Positions 58,819 through 64,000 of a stretch of DNA of 64,000 bases are shown in pieces. The position numbers were made by a program, and so were the translations under genes. Under the pieces are notes generated by a model. That model saw only the letters and a list, made by a program, of their open reading frames with translations, was not told the origin of the DNA and searched no databases. Source of the DNA: Pseudoxanthomonas spadix (GTDB taxonomy: Bacteria > Pseudomonadota > Gammaproteobacteria > Xanthomonadales > Xanthomonadaceae); assembly GCF_003703395.1 (NCBI RefSeq), contig NZ_RDQN01000009.1:1-64000 (forward strand), in the 5' to 3' direction. Each line of letters starts with the position of its first letter. Position 1 is the stretch's first letter.

Positions 58819-59418
58819 TCAGGCGAAGACGCGGAAGCGCTCGGCGTCGTCGATGAACGTCTTTTCGCCGAACGGTGCTTGGTTGGAACCGAACGGCATC
58901 TGCGCGCGCAGCTTCCAGCTGGCCGGCAGGTTCCATTTGGCGGCGGCGGCGGCATCCGGCAACGGGTTGTAATGCTGCAGGCTGGCGCCGATGCCGACCG
59001 TGGCCAGCGCGGTCCACACCGCCAGCTGGGCCATGCCGCTGGCCTGCTCGGACCACACCGGGAAGTGCTCGGCGTACAGGGCGAACTGCTCCTGCAGGCC
59101 CTTGACCACGGCCTGGTCTTCGTAGAACAGGATGGTGCCGGCACCGGCGGCGAAGCTGTGCAACTTCTGCTCGGTGGCGACAAAGGCCTCGGCCGGCACG
59201 ATCGGGCGCAGTGCCTCGGCGGTCAGGCCCCAGAAGGTGTCGCTCTGTTCGCCGAACAGGATCACCGCGCGCGCGCTCTGCGAATTGAACGCCGACGGCG
59301 CGTGCTTGATGGCCTCCTGGATCAGGGCGGTCACCTGGTCCTGCGGCAGCGGCAGGGTCTTGCCGAGAGAATACTGGGAGCGACGGGTCTTGAGGGCGGC
59401 AATGAAGGCGTTGGTCAT
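58819..59418 (-). CDS. Nitroreductase family protein
   Basis: This 199-residue FMN enzyme matches the nitroreductase fold: KTRRSQYSLG (FMN phosphate-binding Arg, about 12), APSAFNSQSARAVILFGE (about 40), GAGTILFYEDQAVVKGLQ and QYNPL-like HYNPLPDAAAAA (about 150). The family of about 200 residues includes the RutE/HadB-like oxidoreductase group. It would reduce nitro compounds or enals with NAD(P)H. The ATG at 59418 is chosen over the open frame to 59493. It is monocistronic. Confidence 0.9.
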   Translation of the reverse strand: MTNAFIAALKTRRSQYSLGKTLPLPQDQVTALIQEAIKHAPSAFNSQSARAVILFGEQSDTFWGLTAEALRPIVPAEAFVATEQKLHSFAAGAGTILFYEDQAVVKGLQEQFALYAEHFPVWSEQASGMAQLAVWTALATVGIGASLQHYNPLPDAAAAAKWNLPASWKLRAQMPFGSNQAPFGEKTFIDDAERFRVFA

Positions 59419-59702
59419 GTGGGGTGGGTGTGGTGGGGAAGCGACAAGCCTAGGGACACGGCCGCAGTGCGACCAGATTGCTGCGCGAGACAATCCATTT
59501 CCGCAGGGTGGCGGTGACGGCCGCGGGCGAGCGGCGGGTCCGGTGTCCTCCGCGCCGGCGGCAAAAAGGCAGTGGTCGGCAGGCGGCCAACAGCCGGCGC
59601 CTGCACGGCCTGCGGGCGGTCATGTTTCGTTCGGTTTGCCTACACCCGTCGTGAACGATCCAGGGACCACCATGCCGCCACTTTCAGTACCCGTGGCATC
59701 GC

Positions 59703-60035
59703 ATGAACGCAGTCAATCGGTCGCTGGCGCAGGCCGCATCGGATGTGGAAACCCGCATTTTCCGCCGTGGCGTCAGTGACCAGGAGGTCCACCAGGCCGT
59801 CGAGCTGATCCGCGAATACGTCTCCACGCAGGTGCGCAGCAGCGGCAGCGAGAGCGACTGGTGGACCGCCTTTGCCGAGGTCTACGACGACCTGTCTCGC
59901 AACTTCACCCCGCAGCAGACCGCAGCCTTCGAGATCGCCACCGACACCATCCTGGTGGGCTTCGGCTGCCCCCGCTGGAGCATGGCCCGCGAAGAGCTGC
60001 TCCCCGGACCGAAGCGGCGCCCCGGGCCGCGTTGA
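59703..60035 (+). CDS. Hypothetical acidic protein
   Basis: This 110-residue protein (MNAVNRSLAQAASDVETRIF...) is predicted helical, with a Trp-rich centre (SDWWTAFAEVYDDLSRNF) and a basic end GPKRRPGPR. No signal peptide or membrane segment is present and no family is recognised. The ribosome site is weak, but the frame has a plausible composition and no competing gene on the other strand. The spaces on either side (59419-59702 and 60036-60259) show no further genes. Confidence 0.55.
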   Translation: MNAVNRSLAQAASDVETRIFRRGVSDQEVHQAVELIREYVSTQVRSSGSESDWWTAFAEVYDDLSRNFTPQQTAAFEIATDTILVGFGCPRWSMAREELLPGPKRRPGPR

Positions 60036-60259
60036 CTTGCCGTCCCAGCGCCGCCGGTGTCGGCTGCTGATCCAATCCTGCACGGCCGGCTGCGCAACCT
60101 GCCCCGGCATGATGGCCGGTGCGGCCCACCTGGGCGCTTGCCGGCCCATGTGGATCAGCGGCGCTGCCAGCAGACCCAGACGCGGCCATAACACGGCGCC
60201 CATCGCCACCCGTTTAGACTGCCTGGCCACTTCATTCTCCCACCTGCCGCAGGCCCGCC

Positions 60260-60805
60260 ATGACGACTCTGTACGACATCCCGCTGAAGACCATCCAGGA
60301 CCAGCCCACCACCCTGGCCGACTACCGCGGCAAGGTCCTGCTGGTGGTCAACGTGGCCTCCAAGTGCGGCCTGACCCCCCAGTACGAAGGGCTGGAGGCG
60401 CTGTACCGGGCCAAGCACGATGCGGGCCTGGAAGTGCTGGGTTTTCCGGCCAACAACTTCATGGAGCAGGAGCCGGGCAGCAACGCCGAGATCGCCAGCT
60501 TCTGCAGCGCCAATTTCGACGTGACCTTCCCGCTGTTTTCGAAGATCTCGGTGGCCGGCAATGCCGTGCATCCGCTGTACCAGGCGCTGGTCGACGCCCA
60601 GCCGGTGGCCACCGGCGAAGGCCCGCTGCGCGAAAAGCTCAAGTCCATGGACATCAAGGTCAACCCGGCGCCGGGGGTGACCTGGAACTTCGAGAAGTTC
60701 CTGATTGGCCGCGATGGTCGGGTGCTGGCGCGCTTCGCCCCGGACGTGGCGCCGGACGATCCGCGTCTGCTCCAGGCGGTGGACGCGGCGCTGGCCGCGG
60801 GCTGA
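60260..60805 (+). CDS. gpx: Glutathione peroxidase (thiol peroxidase)
   Basis: This 181-residue thioredoxin-fold peroxidase has the peroxidatic Cys in NVASKCGLTPQY (about 36, Cys in place of Sec), GFPANNFMEQEPGS (about 70; the usual Gln of FPCNQF is Asn and the resolving-site Cys is Ala), and WNFEKFLIGRDG (about 137) with the catalytic Trp-Asn. It reduces peroxides with thioredoxin or glutathione as electron donor. It stands alone, followed by a strong terminator shared with the convergent Mla operon. Confidence 0.92.
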   Translation: MTTLYDIPLKTIQDQPTTLADYRGKVLLVVNVASKCGLTPQYEGLEALYRAKHDAGLEVLGFPANNFMEQEPGSNAEIASFCSANFDVTFPLFSKISVAGNAVHPLYQALVDAQPVATGEGPLREKLKSMDIKVNPAPGVTWNFEKFLIGRDGRVLARFAPDVAPDDPRLLQAVDAALAAG

Positions 60806-60815
60806 TTCGGTCATG

Positions 60816-60849
60816 AACAAGGCCGCCTCTCCAGGCGGCCTTGTTGCTT
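60816..60849. terminator. Bidirectional intrinsic terminator between gpx and mlaA
   Basis: A 13-bp stem AACAAGGCCGCCT/AGGCGGCCTTGTT (60816-60828 and 60833-60845) with loop CTCC, flanked by A- and T-rich tails. It serves gpx and the convergent mla operon. Confidence 0.8.
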
Positions 60850-60874
60850 GCAGCATCCGCGGCCGGGGCCGGTT

Positions 60875-61879
60875 TCAGCCGCCGCCCGGGAACACGCTGG
60901 GAATGGCGTCCATCGGCACGGTCGGGTTGTCGTCTTCCTCGCGCAGATAGGGCGGCAGGTCGTCGTCGGACTTGCCCTTGCGCCGGTTGCGCTCGCCTTC
61001 GTCACCGATCTGGTAGTTGCGGCGCTGCAGCCAGCCGTCGCGGAACAGCGCGTACTCGTCCAGCGCACCTTCGCGCAGCGAATCGAGCGACATCAGCTGG
61101 GTGCGCACATCGACCAGCCGCAGGCCCTGCAGGAAGACGCGCGCCTTGTCGTCCTCGATACGCTGTACCGGCGACAGCGGTGCGTCGCCAACCAGGCCGA
61201 AGGTATCGCGCACGGTGCGCGGCCCGAACAGCGGCAGCTCCAGATAGCGCGAGCGCTTCCAGCCCCACACGCCCAGGGTCTGGCCAAAGTCCTCCCGGGT
61301 GTTGGGGACCTGGTCGTGGCTGGCCACGTCGAACACGCCGGCTACGCCGACGGTGGTGTTGATCAGGAAGCGGCCCAGGGCATCCCAGGCTTCGCCCGGC
61401 TTGGCCTGCAGCAGGCTGTTGACCACCGTCAGCGGCTGGCCGAGGTTGCCGAAGAAGTTGTGCACGCCATTGCGCACCGGGCGCGGCACCACGTTGACAT
61501 AGGTGGTGGCAAGCGGCTTGGCGACATAGCGATCGATGCCGTTGTTGAACCTGTGGACCTTGCGGTTCCACTTTTCCCACGGGTCGTAGCTGGGCGGCGC
61601 GCCGGCGGCCGGCGGTGGCAGGGTGGGATCGGCGACCGGGTCGTACGGCGAAGTGCCGTAGATGGTGCTGAAGTCGTTCTCCGCGCTGGTCGGCGGTGGC
61701 CCGTCGCTGGCCGCGCGGGGGGCGGCCTGCGGCTCGGCCGCAGGTGCCTGCACAGGCGGCGGCGCCTGGGCCGGTGCAGCCACGGAGGACGCCGGCGGGG
61801 CGGAGGCGGCCGGCTTGTTGGAGGCACAGGAGGCGACCAGCGCGCTCAGCAGCAAGGGAAGGAGGTGCAGCGGTTTCAT
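60875..61879 (-). CDS. mlaA: MlaA (VacJ) outer membrane lipoprotein
   Basis: This 334-residue lipoprotein has the lipobox LVASCAS at about residues 14-20 and a long Pro/Ala linker before the MlaA domain (YDPWEKWNRKVHRFNNGIDR at about 103, DVASHDQVPNTREDFGQTLG, LPLFGPRTVRDTFG). In E. coli MlaA removes misplaced phospholipids from the outer leaflet and hands them to MlaC. It is the last gene of the leftward mla operon, here next to mlaB rather than elsewhere in the genome as in E. coli. The tail is acidic/basic and Gly-ended. Confidence 0.92.
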   Translation of the reverse strand: MKPLHLLPLLLSALVASCASNKPAASAPPASSVAAPAQAPPPVQAPAAEPQAAPRAASDGPPPTSAENDFSTIYGTSPYDPVADPTLPPPAAGAPPSYDPWEKWNRKVHRFNNGIDRYVAKPLATTYVNVVPRPVRNGVHNFFGNLGQPLTVVNSLLQAKPGEAWDALGRFLINTTVGVAGVFDVASHDQVPNTREDFGQTLGVWGWKRSRYLELPLFGPRTVRDTFGLVGDAPLSPVQRIEDDKARVFLQGLRLVDVRTQLMSLDSLREGALDEYALFRDGWLQRRNYQIGDEGERNRRKGKSDDDLPPYLREEDDNPTVPMDAIPSVFPGGG

Positions 61880-61944
61880 TTTCCAGATCCCTCTATGGGA
61901 AGCCCGCACGCGATGTGGCGTGCACACGGTGCCGGTCAGGCCGG

Positions 61945-62247
61945 CTATGACGCCGGCACATAGTCCAGCGTGGGGGTCAGACGGTAGGCGGCGCACAGTT
62001 CGGCCAGACCGGCAGGGGCGCCCTCGATCGCCACGGCGCCCATGCCGGCCGCACGCAGCCGCGCGGCAGTGGCCACCAGCAGGGCCAGGCCGGCACTGTC
62101 CACGCGCGGCACATCGGTCAGGACAAGCCGCTGCGCGCCATCCAGGGCGCGCAGCGTGGCCGGCCACAAGTGCTGCGCCGCGGCCCGGTCCAGCTCACCG
62201 GCGAACACCAGGGCAGGGCCGTTGCGTTGGACCGAAGCCGGGCGCAT
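61945..62247 (-). CDS. mlaB: STAS-domain protein MlaB
   Basis: This 100-residue protein has an NTP-binding-like STAS fold: VFAGELDRAAAQHLW at the N-terminus, LVLTDVPRVDSAGLALLVA (with the conserved Asp-Ser-Ala-Gly) near residue 45, and GMGAVAIEGAPAGLAEL. MlaB stabilises the MlaFE transporter core in the cytoplasm. The ATG at 62247 lies eight bases after the mlaC stop; an upstream extension to 62421 is a frame shadow of mlaC. Confidence 0.85.
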   Translation of the reverse strand: MRPASVQRNGPALVFAGELDRAAAQHLWPATLRALDGAQRLVLTDVPRVDSAGLALLVATAARLRAAGMGAVAIEGAPAGLAELCAAYRLTPTLDYVPAS

Positions 62248-62255
62248 GGCGGCAC

Positions 62256-62930
62256 TCAACGCTGGTTGCCGGCGGCATCGGCGCTGGCGGCCTGCAGGCG
62301 GCCGGCGCGCAGGTCGGCGGCCACCTGCCGGATCGATTTCTGCCGCAACGGCGCGTCGAACTGGTTCTTGAAGGTCTGTACGTAGGAGACGCCCTCGATC
62401 ATCACATCGAAGGCCTTCCACTGGCCGTTGACGTTGCGCAGCAGGTACTCCACCGGCACCGGGTCGCCGCTCTCGCGCAGCATCTCGGTGGACACGCGCA
62501 CGCCACGGTTGCCGGGCAACGGGCTCTCGGACTTGATGCGCACGCGCAGGCGCTGGTTGAAGTCCAGCAGCGATTGACCATAGCGGGCGGTCAGGTTGTC
62601 GGCCAGCGCACTGGCGAAGTCGGCGATCTCGGCCTCCGAGGCGCCGCGGCCGTGCAGGCCCAGCACCAGGCGCGCGGCATAGTTGCCGTCAAAGCTGGTG
62701 TTGAACTCGTCCTTGATGAAGGCTTTCAGCGCAGCCGGGTTGGATTTGAACTCGGCCCGGCGCTGTTCCAGGGTGGACAGCACGCGGGTGCTGCTGCGCA
62801 GCACCAGGGCACTGGCCGAGCCCTGCGCGGGTGCGGCAGCAGTGCTGGCCTGGGCCTGGGCCAGGCCCACGGCAGGTGTCGAGGCGGCCAGGGCAGCGGC
62901 CAGGACCAGGGTGAACATGGAACGCTTCAT
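62256..62930 (-). CDS. mlaC: Periplasmic phospholipid carrier MlaC
   Basis: This 224-residue exported protein has a signal peptide (MKRSMFTLVLAAALAASTPAV, cleavage near residue 24) and the MlaC/Ttg2D fold, with LEQRRAEFKSNPAALKAFI, ARLVLGLHGRGASEAEIADF and YVQTFKNQFDAPLRQKSIRQ. It shuttles phospholipid between MlaA and the MlaFEDB complex. The start overlaps the mlaD stop (ATGA 62927-62930). Confidence 0.92.
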   Translation of the reverse strand: MKRSMFTLVLAAALAASTPAVGLAQAQASTAAAPAQGSASALVLRSSTRVLSTLEQRRAEFKSNPAALKAFIKDEFNTSFDGNYAARLVLGLHGRGASEAEIADFASALADNLTARYGQSLLDFNQRLRVRIKSESPLPGNRGVRVSTEMLRESGDPVPVEYLLRNVNGQWKAFDVMIEGVSYVQTFKNQFDAPLRQKSIRQVAADLRAGRLQAASADAAGNQR

Positions 62931-63472
62931 GGAGTCTCTCCGTTGGGGGCGGCCGGCGCCGGCGCGTCGGGCGCGTCCGGGGCGGCTGCCGAATCGTCAC
63001 CGGCGGGTTTGCCGCCGCCGCTGAACATGTACTTGCCCACCAGCTGCAGCAGGTCTACCGCCGGTTGGGTGAAGGCGATCTCCTCGCCGGGCTTGAGGGT
63101 CTCGGGGTCGCCACCAGGCGACAGGCCGATGTAGTTCTCGCCCAGCAGGCCACTGGTGAAGATGCCGGCGGAGGTGTCGGCCGGCAGATCCTGGTACTTG
63201 CCATCGATACGCAGGGTGACGACCGAGTCGAACCGCTGGGGATCCAGGCTGATGTCGCTGACCTGGCCGATCACCACCCCGCCGATCTTGACCGGCGCCT
63301 GTACCCGCAGCTGGCCCAGGTTGGTGAAGCGCGCCTTGAGTTCGTAATGGTCGCCGCCGCCGAAGCCGAAGGAACGGTTGGTCGAGGCCAGCGCCAGCAC
63401 CAGCAGCGAGGCCAGGGCCAGCAGCAGGAAGGCGCCGACGGCAAATTCGAGTCGTGGTCCGCGTGCGGCCAT
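62927..63472 (-). CDS. mlaD: MCE-domain phospholipid transport protein MlaD
   Basis: This 181-residue protein has one N-terminal membrane helix (EFAVGAFLLLALASLLVLAL at about 9-28) and an MCE domain: LKARFTNLGQLRVQAPVKI, GGVVIGQVSDISLD, LPADTSAGIFTSGLLGENYI. It ends with an Ala/Pro-rich tail. MlaD forms the hexameric ring of the inner-membrane complex. The ATG at 63472 (MAARGPRLEF) is preferred over one 21 codons upstream. A 133-bp spacer with a hairpin (63537-63556) separates it from mlaE. Confidence 0.92.
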   Translation of the reverse strand: MAARGPRLEFAVGAFLLLALASLLVLALASTNRSFGFGGGDHYELKARFTNLGQLRVQAPVKIGGVVIGQVSDISLDPQRFDSVVTLRIDGKYQDLPADTSAGIFTSGLLGENYIGLSPGGDPETLKPGEEIAFTQPAVDLLQLVGKYMFSGGGKPAGDDSAAAPDAPDAPAPAAPNGETP

Positions 63473-63605
63473 GGTTATTCCACCTGTGTACTGAAAAAGG
63501 CCACGCCCTGGATCGAAGCCGGCGTTTGGTTGCATCCCCGCACAGCAAGGTGCGGGCCCCTGCCCGGGATCGGCATGAACACCTGCGGGTTCCGAGCGAC
63601 GGGCA

Positions 63606-64000
63606 TCATTGAAACAGCAGCGCGGAAAGGACGAAGTTCAGCATCAGCACCAGCAGCGAGCCATTGACCACCGCCCGGGTGGTCGCCACCGAGGTGCCTT
63701 CGATCGTGGGCTCGGCATTGAAGCCGACATACGAGGCGACCAGGGCGGCCACCGCGCCGAACACGGCCGATTTCAGCAGGGCCACGCCGAAGTCCTCCCA
63801 CAGGTCCACGCTGTCCTGCAGCGAGGACCAGAAGGTGCCGTTGTCCAGGCCCAGCACCTTGACCGCCTCGAACCAGCTGGCGCTGATGGCCAGTGAGCAG
63901 AACAGGCCGGTCAGCAGCGGCACGGTCACCACCGCGGCCCAGAAGCGCGGCGCCACTGCCTTGGCAATCGGATCGATGGCCATCAGTTCCAGCGCCTTGA
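63606..64000 (-). CDS. mlaE: MlaE permease, C-terminal part (cut by window end)
   Basis: The visible 131 residues are the C-terminal half of MlaE: ALELMAIDPIAKAVAPRFW, where the gene enters from the right edge, then helices VVTVPLLTGLFCSLAISASW, LLKSAVFGAVAALVASYVGF and GSLLVLMLNFVLSALLFQ. MlaE is the permease of the phospholipid ABC transporter. Its start and mlaF lie beyond 64000. The order mlaE-mlaD-mlaC-mlaB-mlaA is conserved. Confidence 0.92.
   Translation of the reverse strand, partial: KALELMAIDPIAKAVAPRFWAAVVTVPLLTGLFCSLAISASWFEAVKVLGLDNGTFWSSLQDSVDLWEDFGVALLKSAVFGAVAALVASYVGFNAEPTIEGTSVATTRAVVNGSLLVLMLNFVLSALLFQ

Overview
This window is about 64 kb of a high-GC gammaproteobacterial chromosome centred on the replication origin. 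The order rpmH-rnpA-yidC-mnmE to the left of dnaA, dnaA-dnaN-recF-gyrB to its right, followed by a CPBP protease, an M48 protease, a TPR protein, tonB-exbB-exbD-exbD2 and pdxJ, is typical of the Xanthomonadaceae (Lysobacteraceae: Xanthomonas, Stenotrophomonas, Pseudoxanthomonas and relatives). The genus cannot be fixed from the sequence alone.

Layout. 1-5.2 kb: the 3' end of an IS630-type transposase, then a catalase-like peroxidase/cytochrome b561 pair divergent from an ECF sigma/anti-sigma pair, a DmeR/DmeF-type metal efflux pair, and a flavin reductase-like protein. 5.3-18.3 kb: GH3 beta-glucosidase, aldo/keto reductase, an exported methyltransferase-like protein, RluE, HrpB helicase, TatD, PanE, a YadGH-type ABC exporter and a decayed ferredoxin reductase relic. 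18.4-24.4 kb: exported peptidase/hydrolase, NatAB-type exporter, a lipoprotein with a TonB C-terminal domain, MnmE. 24.4-33.6 kb: the origin core (yidC, rnpA, rpmH, dnaA, oriC candidate, dnaN, recF, gyrB) with three parS-like sites between dnaN and the end of recF. 33.6-45.3 kb: membrane and M48 proteases, TPR protein, the Ton energising system, PdxJ, cardiolipin synthase, a PA0069-type radical SAM protein, MnmG. 45.3-64 kb: an intergenic locus with a sigma-54-like promoter and two intrinsic terminators (candidate small RNA), a Gly/Tyr-rich lipoprotein, a serine/threonine dehydratase-like enzyme, YdcF, biotin genes bioC/bioF without bioH, ComF, AtoE, HdeD, UbiA, a TonB-dependent receptor with an exported partner, a nitroreductase, glutathione peroxidase, and the Mla lipid-transport operon cut by the window end.

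How things fit together. Genes left of dnaA run mostly leftward and those right of it rightward, as expected at a bidirectional origin. The parS cluster marks the likely ParB loading zone. TonB-ExbB-ExbD would energise the receptor at 55.8-58.4 kb.

The most notable non-coding signals are: (i) matching ECF-type promoters, GGAATA(A/C)-N14-CGTC, in both directions between the catalase and sigma genes; (ii) a candidate sigma-54-dependent small RNA at about 45.63-45.75 kb; (iii) two nearly identical 168-bp palindromic elements in opposite orientation, each inserted at CTAG and looking like IS630-type MITEs, flanking the radical SAM and mnmG genes; (iv) the parS cluster; (v) a C-tract operator between dmeR and dmeF; (vi) a LacI/GalR-type operator in front of the GH3 gene.
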